Shown here: piece after piece, positions 8,079 to 17,142 of the stretch
Numbering within the stretch: position 1 is the stretch's first letter
Layout: every line of letters starts with the position of its first letter
DNA from: Bacillota bacterium
Lineage (GTDB): Bacteria > Bacillota > Clostridia > Christensenellales > SZUA-584
Assembly (NCBI GenBank): GCA_023408075.1
Contig: JAEYKW010000041.1
Coordinates: forward strand, 1-64,000
Length of the DNA: 64,000 nucleotides
Reading direction: 5' to 3'
Program-made: the position numbers and the translations under genes
Notes under the pieces: model-generated
What the model was told of the DNA's origin: nothing
Database searches by the model: none
Seen by the model: the letters and a program-made list of their open reading frames with translations, nothing else

Positions 8079-9130
8079 GAATCGCGAAGCTGCGGGAGGC
8101 CATGACGCAAGCGCAGGCGGACGCCGCGCTGATCACGGCGGATGAGAACATTCGGTACTATTCGGGCTTTTCGGGATCGAGCAGCCAGCTGCTGATCACG
8201 CAAACCGAAAAACACCTCTTTACCGATGCGCGCTATTCGGAGCAGGCGGAAAGCGAAACGGATTTCACCGTAATAGAAACGAAGAGCCCCGCACGCCTTG
8301 CGGCGATATTCGAACGCGCCAAAGCGGGCGGAAAACGGCTTGGTATCGACCTCTCGGGCGTTTCTTACATGACGTATAAAGGCTATCTGACACAGATAGA
8401 CGAAGCCGGTATCGTCGATATCTCGGAAATAATCAAGGCGCAGCGCATCGTGAAGGATGAGACGGAGCTTGCGCTGATTGCCAAGGGCGCGCGGCATAAC
8501 GACGCGCTGTTCTCGCATCTGTGCGGGCTGATCCGCCCGGGGGTTACCGAGTTGGACATCAAAGCCGAGATTATCTACTATATGAACAAAAACGGCGCCG
8601 ACAGTGCGTTTGCGCCGATTGTGGCATCCGGGCCGAATTCGAGCCTTCCGCACGCGACACCCACGAATCGACGCGTACAGCCCGGCGACTTGGTGACGAT
8701 GGACTACGGCTGCCGTTTTGACGGGTATTGCAGCGATTTTACGCGCACTGTGGGCATTTTGGATATAGACAAAGAGCAGCAAAAAGTATATGATATAGTG
8801 AAGTGTGCGGGCGATACCGCGCTGCAAATGCTGGCGGACGGCGTCGCGGCGCGCGTCGCGGACGCGGCGGCACGAGACTATATCGCGCAGCACGGGTACG
8901 CCGAAGCGTTCGGCCACGGGCTCGGGCACGGCGTGGGGCTATTCATTCACGAAGCGCCGACGCTTAATGAGATATCGGCGGATACGCTCGCGGACGGCAT
9001 GGTCGTCACGGTGGAGCCGGGTATCTATTTAAAAGGCCGGTTCGGCGTGCGCATTGAAGACTTGTGTGTCATAAAGCACGGCGGCAGTGTCAATCTGACG
9101 GCAGCGCCGCGTGATCTGATAATCCTATAA
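8075..9130 (+). CDS. Xaa-Pro aminopeptidase / prolidase-like M24 metallopeptidase
   Basis: The 351-residue protein has the M24 creatinase/aminopeptidase fold: an N-terminal creatinase-like domain (about residues 1-125, with [17 protein letters not shown]) and a catalytic domain with the five metal ligands in order, in [31 protein letters not shown] and RIEDL. It removes N-terminal residues preceding proline or splits Xaa-Pro dipeptides in the cytoplasm. It is translationally coupled to the preceding barrel protein and lies 17 bp before efp. A papA/yqhT-efp pairing is common in Firmicutes. Substrate preference cannot be told from sequence. Confidence 0.92.
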   Translation: MRIAKLREAMTQAQADAALITADENIRYYSGFSGSSSQLLITQTEKHLFTDARYSEQAESETDFTVIETKSPARLAAIFERAKAGGKRLGIDLSGVSYMTYKGYLTQIDEAGIVDISEIIKAQRIVKDETELALIAKGARHNDALFSHLCGLIRPGVTELDIKAEIIYYMNKNGADSAFAPIVASGPNSSLPHATPTNRRVQPGDLVTMDYGCRFDGYCSDFTRTVGILDIDKEQQKVYDIVKCAGDTALQMLADGVAARVADAAARDYIAQHGYAEAFGHGLGHGVGLFIHEAPTLNEISADTLADGMVVTVEPGIYLKGRFGVRIEDLCVIKHGGSVNLTAAPRDLIIL

Positions 9131-9147
9131 TTTGCTTGGAGGTAAAC

Positions 9148-9705
9148 ATGGTTTCAGCCGGAGATTTCAGAAAAGGCCTGACAATCGAAATAGACGGTCA
9201 GGTTTGGGTGATAGTGGATTTTCAACACGTTAAACCCGGAAAGGGCGCCGCGTTTGTGCGCACCAAGATCAAAAACATCATGAACGGAAGCGTGCTGGAA
9301 AGAACATTCAACCCATCCGAGAAGTTCCCCAAAGCCCATGTAGAGACGAAAACGATGGAATACCTGTACAGCGAAGGTGATCTGTATTACTTCATGGACA
9401 ACGAAACATACGAGCAGCTGCCCCTAAACCACGGCCAGGTGGAAGACGCGCTCAACTATATCAAAGAAAACATGCCTGTCACGATCAAATTCTTCAAGGG
9501 CTCGGCGTTCTCAGTTGAACCGCCGAACTTTGTGGAGCTTGAGATCGCAGAAACTGACCCCGGCTTCAAGGGCGATACGGCCACATCGGGCAACAAACCG
9601 GCGATTCTCGAAACGGGCGCGAAGATCATGGTGCCGCTGTTTGTCAATCAGGGCGACAGAATCCGCGTGGACACGCGTACCGGCGAGTACATGGAACGCG
9701 CGTAA
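9148..9705 (+). CDS. efp: Translation elongation factor P
   Basis: The 185-residue product starts [20 protein letters not shown] and matches EF-P end to end: KOW-like domain I with the loop [10 protein letters not shown] (Lys32 at the tip), then two OB domains ending in [20 protein letters not shown] relieves ribosome stalling at polyproline. The start at 9148 is set by GGAGG (9138-9142); an earlier in-frame TTG at 9136 overlaps that box and is rejected. Lys32 is the site modified in many bacteria, but I see no modification enzyme nearby. A terminator follows at 9735. Confidence 0.97.
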   Translation: MVSAGDFRKGLTIEIDGQVWVIVDFQHVKPGKGAAFVRTKIKNIMNGSVLERTFNPSEKFPKAHVETKTMEYLYSEGDLYYFMDNETYEQLPLNHGQVEDALNYIKENMPVTIKFFKGSAFSVEPPNFVELEIAETDPGFKGDTATSGNKPAILETGAKIMVPLFVNQGDRIRVDTRTGEYMERA

Positions 9706-9734
9706 GGACTGTAATACCATAAGCATAATTAAGG

Positions 9735-9760
9735 GCGGCATCACGAGTGCCGCTCTTTTC
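9735..9760 (+). terminator. Rho-independent terminator after efp
   Basis: GCGGCA (9735-9740) pairs with TGCCGC (9748-9753) and is followed by TCTTTTCT. Confidence 0.65.
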
Positions 9761-9822
9761 TGTGCTTAAGTGTTTACTTTTGGGCGCAGAACGCCTCCTT
9801 ATGAAAGACAAGCTATTAGAAG

Positions 9823-10251
9823 TCAATAGGTAAAAGGGTGTTTTTTAAAGCGCATATTGTAGCAGCGTATGGAAAAGCCAAGAGATTTCCAGAATGCAAT
9901 CCCTCTATCATTCCAAGCATAAACGTCAATATCAATCTCATTAACCTGCAAATGTTCAAGTAGTGCAAAAAAGGCATTTTTCCCATACCCCAATCTTCGA
10001 TCTTCGCGGCAGATAAAGAATTGGCGCAAATAGAGAGGGGCAGCGGTCATATTAACCAGCGCATACCCGACATGTTTCCCGTCCACTTCAAACAAGAAAG
10101 CTTGGTAGTCAGAGGTTAGGAACTCTGTCATACGCTGCTCCAATTGAGGTAGGGCCATTGTATTTTCGCCCTTTTCATCCTCAATCAGCATACGGTTAAG
10201 CTGAGCCAATTCCATGACATTGTTTGATTTACAGACAAGCACATTCATCAT
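9823..10251 (-). CDS. GNAT-family N-acetyltransferase
   Basis: The 142-residue product shows the GNAT acetyl-CoA fold: FLFEVDGKHVGYALVNM (strand 3-4), LRQFFICREDRRLGYGKNAFFALLEHL (pyrophosphate-binding loop, a divergent RxxGxG) and a C-terminal AWNDRGIAFWKSLGF motif. It would transfer an acetyl group from acetyl-CoA to an unknown amine. I start it at the tandem ATGs at 10251/10248, with a GAGGTG box about 11 bases upstream; the open frame continues further upstream without homology. The gene stands alone, transcribed away from its neighbour at 10654. Confidence 0.82.
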   Translation of the reverse strand: MMNVLVCKSNNVMELAQLNRMLIEDEKGENTMALPQLEQRMTEFLTSDYQAFLFEVDGKHVGYALVNMTAAPLYLRQFFICREDRRLGYGKNAFFALLEHLQVNEIDIDVYAWNDRGIAFWKSLGFSIRCYNMRFKKHPFTY

Positions 10252-10653
10252 TATTACAATTGCACCTCGCTTTTGTTTTCTTCGGCTGCTTTGCCTGACA
10301 TGCTCTGCTCGCTCTGAGAATCGTAAAGAAGATGTTACACAGATTTCGTACAACCGAATCGACAGCGGCCAAATGATGTTTTCACAAGCTTTAAGAGATT
10401 GGTAATACTCCGATAGAATCGGATCGCAGAACGCCGCTCTTTGAGCGGCAAGCCAAATAGCCTGCTGTAACCATAAACATACAATACCACAAAAACATAT
10501 AAAGCATATAATTTCTTACTAATCAAGATAAACTGACAGAAGTATAAAAACCGCTAATAATTGTGTTAAAAATATCACAATGCTTGAATTTACCACTTGC
10601 TATTTTGTGTCTGCGGTGGCTTAATGAAACTATATAGGTGGAGGAATACATTG
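10252..10653. other. Intergenic region without recognisable genes
   Basis: About 400 bases between a divergent gene pair. They contain small inverted repeats (TCCGAT/ATCGGA near 10410 and GCCGCTC/GAGCGGC near 10432) but no convincing gene. The ribosome binding site of the next gene is GGAGG at 10640-10644. Confidence 0.4.
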
Positions 10654-10845
10654 ATGACTATAATCACGAAACGGGGCCGTGTCTATAAGCTTGTGGGCAC
10701 TTGGGACAGTGAGCTGGTGTTCGCACCGGACGACGGACTCGATGATCAGGTGATGATCTACTCGCAGGATGAGGTCAAAGAACTGCTCAAAGCGGGCAAG
10801 CTCATGGAGGTCGCCACCACCGGACAAACCGCCTATCCGAATTAA
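10654..10845 (+). CDS. Small hypothetical protein
   Basis: The 63-residue product begins MTIITKRGRVYKLVGTWDSELVF and continues with DDGLDDQVMIYSQDEVKELLKAGKL. The ATG at 10654 lies 9 bases after GGAGG (10640-10644); a TTG directly before it is also possible. It is mildly acidic, has no membrane segment and no motif I recognise. The good ribosome binding site and regular codon use argue that it is real. Function unknown. Confidence 0.6.
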   Translation: MTIITKRGRVYKLVGTWDSELVFAPDDGLDDQVMIYSQDEVKELLKAGKLMEVATTGQTAYPN

Positions 10846-10942
10846 AGCCGTACGTTTAAAACATGTGTATTTTATGATCCCATTTTACGAAAACAGTATG
10901 TTTCGAAGCCATTCGCAGCCATTATGCCGATAATTCAAACGC

Positions 10943-11392
10943 CTAATCCATATGATAGCCGTGCGCTTCCGACGCTATTTTAAGCCGCTGGATCATGTTT
11001 TTGAGCCGTTTTATTTGCTGAACCTCTTCGAACCGGCTGTCAGAAATCAGCGCGCTTGCTGTATGGAAAACAGCGCTGACAATACTGAATAATGATACTT
11101 CATAAACGGAGGGTTCCGTCGGCTTTGCGTTCTCCAGCAAAACAAGGGAGGCTTTGCTCGCCCCGCTTAATCGGATTGTAAACGAGTCGGCAGACCCGAC
11201 AAAGAAAAACTCTTCCTTGCCGCCCGCCTCCAGCAGGCTCAGCAGATTCTCCGTCCACATGATCAGCGTTTCACTGACGCTGCCCGACCAGCGCTGAGCC
11301 GGGAAAGGGCTGCCGCCGAGCTCAATGTGCAGAGCGCCGATTAAACTCACGTCATTCCATTCGTATGCGTTGGTGACGACCTCGAATTTCAT
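10943..11392 (-). CDS. Hypothetical protein, 149 residues
   Basis: The protein starts MKFEVVTNAYEWNDVSLIGALHIELGGSPFPAQRWSGSVSETLIMW and has no membrane segment or cysteine motif. The ATG is preceded, on the minus strand, by GGAGG with 6-base spacing, so the start is well supported. The composition suggests an alpha/beta cytoplasmic protein with a C-terminal helical tail (IKRLKNMIQRLKIASEAHG). I do not recognise the family. It is divergent from the cation transporter at 11488. Confidence 0.65.
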   Translation of the reverse strand: MKFEVVTNAYEWNDVSLIGALHIELGGSPFPAQRWSGSVSETLIMWTENLLSLLEAGGKEEFFFVGSADSFTIRLSGASKASLVLLENAKPTEPSVYEVSLFSIVSAVFHTASALISDSRFEEVQQIKRLKNMIQRLKIASEAHGYHMD

Positions 11393-11487
11393 TTGGTTCC
11401 TCCAAGGAATTTCCTTTTATTATTTGCCCAATATTGATATCATAATCATGCGCGGCTTTTTTGCGTATTTCACGGCGGAGTTGCAAC

Positions 11488-12387
11488 GTGCAGAAAGACA
11501 AGGGCGTTTCCATCATCACATTTTGTTTCATCGGCAACATTGTTTTGCTGCTGCTCAAGGGCACGGTGGGGTACCTTGCGGGCAGCGAAGCGCTCAAGGC
11601 GGACGCTTTCAACTCGGCTGGCGATGTGGTCAATACCGTGGTTGTGCTGCTCGGGCTCCGCTATGCGCTCAAACCCAAAGACAAGGACCATCACTACGGC
11701 CACGGCAAAATGGAAGCGCTTGTTTCGTTCTTGGTCGGTATTGTGGTTGCCGCCGCGACAGCATATATCGTTTACGAGGCGGTGAACGCCATCCTTGCGG
11801 GGGAGGCGGGACAGCCGAGCTTGGCCGCATTGGCGGCAGCGCTTGTGTCCATCGCGGTGAAAGCCGTGATGTTCAAAATCACGTATGCCGCAGGGAAACG
11901 GCTGAATTCCATTGCCGTGACGACAAACGCGATGGACCACCGCAACGACCTGCTGGCCACATCCGGCGCGGCGTTTGCCATCATGCTCTCGTTCGCGGGC
12001 CAGCTGACGGGCATAACCGCGCTGACAGTGTACGCGGAGCCCGCTGTGGCGATATTGATCAGCGGTGTGATCGTGAAAACCGCGCTGTCGATCATCACCG
12101 AATCGAGCCGGATGCTGCTCGATGCCGCGCCCGACGATGAAACGATGGACGCACTGCGTACGCTTGCATCCGGTGCGCCGGGCGTCGAGGCGCTCTGCTG
12201 GCTCCATTGCCGGCGCATGGGGCGCGGATTGCTCGTAGACGCGGCGGTTGAGGTGAGCGGAAGTATCAGCGTTAAAGAGGGGCATGCCGTGGCCGATGCG
12301 GTAAGCGACGCCATCCGCTTTAAGTACCCGACGGTGATTGATGTCGTGGTGCATGTGAACCCCGCCGAAAACGAAAAAACTATATAG
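11488..12387 (+). CDS. Cation diffusion facilitator (divalent metal/H+ antiporter)
   Basis: The 299-residue product is a CDF transporter: about six membrane helices and a C-terminal cytoplasmic dimerisation domain (about residues 205-295). Visible landmarks are LKADAFNSAGDVVNT in helix II (DxxxD metal site), the HHYGHGKMEAL loop, and NAMDHRNDLLAT in helix V. It would export Zn, Fe, Mn or similar ions; the metal cannot be assigned. I start at GTG 11488 because CGGAG lies 7 bases upstream, dropping a few non-homologous residues from the longer frame. No metal regulator is adjacent. Confidence 0.9.
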   Translation: MQKDKGVSIITFCFIGNIVLLLLKGTVGYLAGSEALKADAFNSAGDVVNTVVVLLGLRYALKPKDKDHHYGHGKMEALVSFLVGIVVAAATAYIVYEAVNAILAGEAGQPSLAALAAALVSIAVKAVMFKITYAAGKRLNSIAVTTNAMDHRNDLLATSGAAFAIMLSFAGQLTGITALTVYAEPAVAILISGVIVKTALSIITESSRMLLDAAPDDETMDALRTLASGAPGVEALCWLHCRRMGRGLLVDAAVEVSGSISVKEGHAVADAVSDAIRFKYPTVIDVVVHVNPAENEKTI

Positions 12388-12468
12388 AGCAATAAACCCA
12401 AGGCGCAATCATATGCGTTCACTTCCCCTAATATACTTATAAAAAAGCACACAGGGGGAGGAATGGGT

Positions 12469-13425
12469 ATGCTGAAAAAGGCACTGGCTACGCTCGTGGC
12501 GGTTATCCTTGTGATAGGGTTTGCAGGCTGCGGCGCGAAGGAAGAAGAACCATATGAAGAAGTACCGGCGGCCAATATAGAGGAAACTGACGCCAATATG
12601 AGAGATACCGTTCTTTATCTCGAGGACGATTACGGCTATATCGTACCCGTGATGAAGCAGATAGAATGGGTGGAGGGCATCGGCGCCGCCACTGTATCCG
12701 AGCTGGTGGCCGATTCGAATACAGATGCCCAGATGGAATACCTCGGGCTCAATCCGATACTGTCGGAAGGCACGGAACTCAGCCTTTCCATCACGGACGG
12801 CGTTGCGACCATTCAGCTCAGCAACGGTGCCATCAATGGCAAAGACGCCGTGGATGAGCTGAGCAAGGTGGTGGCGCTCGTCAATACGCTCACGGAATTC
12901 CCCACGATCGACAAGGTCAAGGTCCTTCAGGACGGCTGCACCGATGCGCTCCCGCTCGGGACCGACATCACGGCAGCGTTTGAGACGTTTGACCTCAATG
13001 TGATCGGTTCGAATTCAGAGGAAAATGACGCGTCCAAGCTGCTGCTCTATTTTGAGAACGAAGCCGGAACCGCCATTGTACCCGTAACGAAATACGTAGG
13101 CGGTGAGGCGGACGCTTTCGCGGCGATGAGCGAGCTCGTCAAAGGGCCCGGCCAAGGCGGCCTTAAAAGCGCGTTCCCCGAAGACACCGAACTGCTCGGT
13201 GTCACGGTGGATGACAACGGTATCGCGTCTATCAACTTTTCGAAACAGCTTGAGAAGGTGAAAGATAAGCCCGAGCAGGAGAAAGCGCTGATGCGCAGCA
13301 TCATATTGACGCTGATGCAGTTTGACAATATCGATGAAGTGCGTATACTGGTGGATGGAAAGGAATACTCTTCCACGTCTCAAACAACAATGGCAACACC
13401 GGAGTTTGTCAATACACTTGAATAA
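12469..13425 (+). CDS. gerM: Lipoprotein with two GerM domains
   Basis: The 318-residue product has a lipoprotein signal peptide (MLKKALATLVAVILVIGFAGC, lipobox FAGC, lipidated Cys21) followed by two GerM-type domains, about residues 45-165 and 180-310. The pair recurs as YLEDDYGYIVPV and YFENEAGTAIVPV near the domain starts. GerM in Bacillus is needed for sporulation and germination and works around SpoIIQ-SpoIIIAH in the forespore envelope. I chose ATG 12469 since GGGGGAGG (12454-12461) is 7 bases away but only 1 base from the earlier ATG at 12463. It precedes rph, a common Firmicute arrangement. Confidence 0.9.
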   Translation: MLKKALATLVAVILVIGFAGCGAKEEEPYEEVPAANIEETDANMRDTVLYLEDDYGYIVPVMKQIEWVEGIGAATVSELVADSNTDAQMEYLGLNPILSEGTELSLSITDGVATIQLSNGAINGKDAVDELSKVVALVNTLTEFPTIDKVKVLQDGCTDALPLGTDITAAFETFDLNVIGSNSEENDASKLLLYFENEAGTAIVPVTKYVGGEADAFAAMSELVKGPGQGGLKSAFPEDTELLGVTVDDNGIASINFSKQLEKVKDKPEQEKALMRSIILTLMQFDNIDEVRILVDGKEYSSTSQTTMATPEFVNTLE

Positions 13426-13440
13426 AGGAAAAGAAAACAA

Positions 13441-14154
13441 ATGACGAGAGCAGATGGCCGCGCCGCGCAGCAGCTGCGGCCTTTAACGATTCAGAAAGCT
13501 TATTTAAAAAACGCGCACGGCAGCGCGCTGGTCTCATGGGGAGGCACCACGGTGCTCTGCACAGCCATGTATGAGACGGGTGTGCCGCCGTTTCTCGAAA
13601 GCGCGGGCAAGGGGTGGCTCACGGCCGAGTATGCGATGCTGCCCGCCAGCACACCGATGCGCAAGCCGAGGGAATCCAAACGGCCCGACGGGCGCAGCAC
13701 CGAAATCGGGCGGCTGATTGGGCGGAGCCTGCGCTGCACGCTGGATTTTGGCCTGATGCCGGGGTTCACGATACATATCGACTGCGATGTGCTGGACGCG
13801 GACGGCGGTACGCGTACCGCCGCCATTACGGGAAGTTATGTTGCGCTCTGCGAGTGCGTAGACAAGATGGTAAAAGACGGCTTGATCGCCGCATCGCCGG
13901 TGACGAATGGCATCGCGGCGGTGAGCTGCGGTATTGTGGACGGGGCGTGTTTGCTCGATTTAAACTTTGAGGAAGACAGCCGCGCCGAGGCGGACGTGAA
14001 TGTGGTGATGTCTCACGGAGGCGGCTTTATCGAGGTGCAGGGCACGGGCGAAAAGCGCCCGATAGCACCCGAGCAGCTTGGTGAGTTGCTGGGGCTCGCG
14101 GCGCACGGCATATCGCAGATACGAAAGATACAGGAGGAAACGCTTCGCGGATGA
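13441..14154 (+). CDS. rph: Ribonuclease PH
   Basis: The 237-residue protein opens MTRADGRAAQQLRPLTIQKAYL and contains GWLTAEYAMLPAST, RPDGRSTEIGRLIGRSLR, DCDVLDADGGTRTAAITG and DLNFEEDSRAEADVNVVM, which are signatures of RNase PH. It trims tRNA 3' ends by phosphorolysis, forming nucleoside diphosphates. It lies between gerM and the rdgB gene and overlaps the latter by ATGA (14151), the usual gerM-rph-rdgB-yfcE order in Firmicutes. No residue looks missing. Confidence 0.97.
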   Translation: MTRADGRAAQQLRPLTIQKAYLKNAHGSALVSWGGTTVLCTAMYETGVPPFLESAGKGWLTAEYAMLPASTPMRKPRESKRPDGRSTEIGRLIGRSLRCTLDFGLMPGFTIHIDCDVLDADGGTRTAAITGSYVALCECVDKMVKDGLIAASPVTNGIAAVSCGIVDGACLLDLNFEEDSRAEADVNVVMSHGGGFIEVQGTGEKRPIAPEQLGELLGLAAHGISQIRKIQEETLRG

Positions 14155-14738
14155 GCAGACTGTTGATTGCGACGAACAATCAGGGCAAGGTCAGGGAGAT
14201 TAAAGCGATACTCGGCGGCTTTTACGACGAGATCGTATCATTGAAGGATGCCGGTATCGGCCTCGAGGTCGTGGAGGACGGCGACAGCTTCGAAGCCAAT
14301 GCGGTTAAGAAGGCGCGAGAGGCGGCGGAGGTGGCCGGCTGCGATGCACTGGCCGACGATTCGGGGCTTTGCGTGGATGCGCTCGGCGGTGCGCCGGGCA
14401 TCTACTCCGCGCGGTATGCGGGTGAGGATGCGACGGATGCGCAGAACAACGAAAAGCTGCTGAAGAATCTTGAAGGCATTCAGGAGCGCGGCGCGCGGTT
14501 TGTGAGCGTCGTGGCGCTTGTGTCGGGTGACAACGTGACGACGGCGCGCGGTGAGGTGTGCGGCGTGATTGCTGACGCACCCTCGGGAGACGGCGGGTTT
14601 GGCTATGATCCGCTGTTTTTTGTGCCCGAACTGGGACAAACCTTTGCCGAAATACCTGCAGAAATCAAAAACAGCCTGAGCCACCGCGCACGGGCACTGG
14701 CGGCGCTGCAAAAAAAGCTCGCTGAACATCCCCAATAG
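14151..14738 (+). CDS. rdgB: XTP/dITP diphosphatase (Ham1/RdgB)
   Basis: The 195-residue enzyme begins SRLLIATNNQGKVREIKAIL after its Met and has ALADDSGLCVDALGGAPGIYSARYAG and GDGGFGYDPLFF, the substrate and metal motifs of the Ham1 family. It hydrolyses non-canonical ITP/dITP/XTP to monophosphates, protecting DNA and RNA. The start overlaps the rph stop (ATGA), so translation is coupled, and yfcE follows 3 bp later. Confidence 0.96.
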   Translation: MSRLLIATNNQGKVREIKAILGGFYDEIVSLKDAGIGLEVVEDGDSFEANAVKKAREAAEVAGCDALADDSGLCVDALGGAPGIYSARYAGEDATDAQNNEKLLKNLEGIQERGARFVSVVALVSGDNVTTARGEVCGVIADAPSGDGGFGYDPLFFVPELGQTFAEIPAEIKNSLSHRARALAALQKKLAEHPQ

Positions 14739-14741
14739 CCA

Positions 14742-15215
14742 ATGAAAACAATTCTTGTATTAAGCGACACGCACGGCGTGAAGATCAAGATGGCGGCGGC
14801 GGTTCACCGCTTCCCCGAGGCGGACATGATCTTTCACCTTGGCGACACCAGCCGCGACGCTGATTATATCCGCACACTTACAAACAAGCCTGTCTATAGC
14901 GTTCGCGGCAACTGTGACCTGAATTCCATCACCGAAGCGGAGCTGATTCTCTCTGTCGAAGGCGTGAAGTTTCTGCTGGTTCACGGGCATAAGCAGAGCG
15001 TCAAATCATCACTGCTGGGCCTCAAGCTTTACGCGCAGGAGAAGGAAGTGGATGCCGTACTCTTCGGGCACACGCATATCCCCACCGAGCAATACATAGA
15101 CGGCATATGCCTTTATAACCCGGGCAGCCTCGGCGAGCCGCGCGCAAACCCCGCGACCGTCGGCTTGATGACGGTGGAGCAAGGAACTCTTAAAATCAAG
15201 ACGGTGAAGGTTTAG
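14742..15215 (+). CDS. YfcE/MJ0936-family metallophosphoesterase
   Basis: The 157-residue product has the calcineurin-like metal motifs in order: LSDTHG, HLGDTSRD, VRGNCD, LVHGHKQ and LFGHTHIP, ending in NPGSLGEPR. Members cleave phosphodiester bonds with Mn2+ or Ni2+; the natural substrate is generally unknown. It sits 3 bp after rdgB in a four-gene operon. All expected ligands are visible, so it should be active. Confidence 0.93.
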   Translation: MKTILVLSDTHGVKIKMAAAVHRFPEADMIFHLGDTSRDADYIRTLTNKPVYSVRGNCDLNSITEAELILSVEGVKFLLVHGHKQSVKSSLLGLKLYAQEKEVDAVLFGHTHIPTEQYIDGICLYNPGSLGEPRANPATVGLMTVEQGTLKIKTVKV

Positions 15216-15224
15216 GAGGCGGAT

Positions 15225-16010
15225 GTGATTCCCAAGGAACATCAAGATTTCATAGAGAGAGCCGTTGATATACTAAAGCGTGATGACAGAATTGTTGGCG
15301 TTGCATTGGGCGGTTCATATATTTCAGGGGATATGGATGAGTATTCCGATCTTGATTTTGTGATCGCGGTCAATCCGCAGGATGCGGCGCAGATCATGAA
15401 TGAGCGGATGAAGATCGCGCAAACGCTCGGAGACCTGCTTTCCGCCTTCACGGGCGAGCATGTGGGGGAACCGCGCTTGTTCGTTTGTCTATACGATTCT
15501 CCGCTGCTCCATGTCGATTTAAAGTTCGTTTCTCTGGCTGACGCAGGAAAACGCATTGAAGATCCTGTGATTCTGTATCAGAAGGATAATGCATTGACCG
15601 ATGCCTTTGCGGCGATGCCCGCCGTGTTTCCTTATCCCGAGCTGCAATGGATGGAAGACCGGTTTTGGGTGTGGGTGCACTATGCTGCCGGTAAAATCGC
15701 CAGAGGCGAGATTTTTGAAGTCATCGAATTCGTATCATACGTGAGGCAAAACGTGATTGCGCCCCTGCTGCATATGAAGAACGGCAGCCTGCCGCGCGGC
15801 GTCCGGCATATAGAAGCAAGCGCGCCGAAAGAGTTGCCCGCCTTGCTGGAAACGGTCACCGTTCATGACGTGCAAAGCTGTATCAACGCGCTGCATGCCC
15901 TCATACGCCTGTACATTGACCTGCGCGAGCCATATTTGGGCCAAAAGATTGAGCCCCGGCTTCACGCACAAAAAAGAGCGATTGAATATCTCTGTTTAAT
16001 ATCTGTTTGA
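15225..16010 (+). CDS. Nucleotidyltransferase-domain protein, aminoglycoside-adenylyltransferase-like
   Basis: The 261-residue protein has the pol-beta type nucleotidyltransferase motif VALGGSYISGDMDEYSDLDFVIAV (GS-x-D-x-S-D-x-D) with a third acidic residue probably in LLHVDLKFVS, followed by a helical C-terminal domain. Such stand-alone enzymes add nucleotides to small molecules (including aminoglycosides) or proteins; no resistance claim can be made. Start is GTG 15225, 5 bases after AGGAGG (15214-15219), which overlaps the yfcE stop. It converges with the transposase at 15996, overlapping by 15 bases. Confidence 0.8.
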   Translation: MIPKEHQDFIERAVDILKRDDRIVGVALGGSYISGDMDEYSDLDFVIAVNPQDAAQIMNERMKIAQTLGDLLSAFTGEHVGEPRLFVCLYDSPLLHVDLKFVSLADAGKRIEDPVILYQKDNALTDAFAAMPAVFPYPELQWMEDRFWVWVHYAAGKIARGEIFEVIEFVSYVRQNVIAPLLHMKNGSLPRGVRHIEASAPKELPALLETVTVHDVQSCINALHALIRLYIDLREPYLGQKIEPRLHAQKRAIEYLCLISV

Positions 16011-16655
16011 AGCTATATCATAGTATTTATCTTCCGCCCATTTGGCAGGGTTATCCTCGATATATTCCCGGTGAATAAGATAATCCTGTTCATCTCGGAT
16101 AATGTGGTCATAATACCCGCTTTGCCACAGATCGTATTCGCTTGCCTTGTTTGTATACCGTTTTAACGAAGAGATGAGTTTTGGTATGAGTTCAAGTGTC
16201 AATTCATTTTTATTTTCGCGGTCTTGTATAATGTATTTCTGTAGGGCGCGATTTCCAAAGCGCGCTGCCGGAGCAGGTGCGTCAAGGATGCCGCACCCTA
16301 CACTTGCAGAAGGTGCTTCTGTAGCGCACGATTTCCGAAGCGTGCCGTCACTGTCGTCGTTATTATCTGCAACCGTCACAAGCAAATGAATATGATTGGG
16401 CATGATCACGTAATGGTCTATATGTAAATCTTCTCGACTGTCATTGATATGGATTATTGAATTCTCGACACATCGACCGTACGCCGAAAGTTCAATGATA
16501 GGCGCGTCAGGGTTGCCGCGCACTACGATTGTCGACAGCAAAGGATTTCTGTCTTTTGTGCACAAAGTCAAGAAGTAAGTACCTGCTGAGCTGTAATCAT
16601 ACCCTTTAAGTCTTATTCTTTTTCTATAGTGTTTTGATTTACCATCAATTATCAT
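15996..16655 (-). CDS. REP-associated tyrosine transposase (RAYT, IS200-like Y1 HUH family)
   Basis: The 219-residue protein has the RAYT layout: YRKRIRLKGYDYSSAGTYFLTLCT at the N-terminus, the HUH motif in HYVIMPNHIHLLVTV, the tyrosine region SSLKRYTNKASEYDLWQSGYYDHIIRDEQDY, and the family ending YIEDNPAKWAEDKYY. RAYTs nick single-stranded REP DNA and are thought to move REP elements. Between the HUH motif and the catalytic Tyr there is an insert reading GCGILDAPAPAARFGN that is encoded by a REP-like element (16241-16348) in frame. Similar repeats lie just upstream (16695-16968). The insert may be tolerated as a loop or may mark a decaying gene. Confidence 0.88.
   Translation of the reverse strand: MIIDGKSKHYRKRIRLKGYDYSSAGTYFLTLCTKDRNPLLSTIVVRGNPDAPIIELSAYGRCVENSIIHINDSREDLHIDHYVIMPNHIHLLVTVADNNDDSDGTLRKSCATEAPSASVGCGILDAPAPAARFGNRALQKYIIQDRENKNELTLELIPKLISSLKRYTNKASEYDLWQSGYYDHIIRDEQDYLIHREYIEDNPAKWAEDKYYDIASNRY
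16241..16348. repeat. REP-like element inside the transposase coding frame
   Basis: A full element at 16241-16301 runs from GTAGGGCGCGATTTCC to GCCGCACCCTAC, and a partial second copy starts at 16321 (GTAGCGCACGATTTCCGAAG). They match the units at 16695-16968 and keep the transposase frame open. Confidence 0.8.
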
Positions 16656-16694
16656 AACGTGATTATATATTACAATAATGATATATGCAATTTA

Positions 16695-16968
16695 CTGGGA
16701 GCGTGATTTCCCGAAGCGCGCCGCCGGGACAGGTGCGTCAGGGATGCCGCACCCTACATATGCAAAAAGCAATACCGTAGGGCGCGATTTCCCGAAGCGC
16801 GCCGCCGGAGCAGGTGCGTCAGGGATGCCGCACCCTACATATGCAGAAAGCAATACCGTAGGGCGCGATTTCCAAAGCGCTGCCGGAGCAGGTGCGTCAG
16901 GGATGCCGCATCCTACATATGCAGAAAGCAATTTCGTGGAGCGCAATTTCAAAGCGCACCACCGGGGT
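16695..16968. repeat. REP-like array, three full units and one partial
   Basis: Units at about 16695-16757, 16777-16838 and 16858-16916 plus a decayed copy at 16936-16968 recur every 80 bp. Each has two imperfect hairpins: GCGCGATTTCCCGAAGCGCG and GGTGCGTCAGGGATGCCGCACC with the halves pairing. The linkers (ATATGCAGAAAGCAATACC) are also conserved, so this is not a CRISPR. The region 16656-17142 holds no gene other than these repeats and the spoIIGA upstream sequence. Confidence 0.85.
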
Positions 16969-17142
16969 TGATTTCATCACATTGAGACACCGCGATGAAT
17001 GTAGATATCGATCATTTCCGCCCGTTAACGTCCCGCGCATCTTCTCATTTTGCGCCATATTAATTTTTTTACACAGCGCAGTTCTACAATATATCAAGTG
17101 ACAGTACCTATATAATATGCCCATCATAATCAAAAGGGTCTG

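Noticed and set aside
16695..16968. Possible second CRISPR array
   Set aside because: Linkers between units are conserved rather than unique, and the units fit REP hairpins next to a RAYT.
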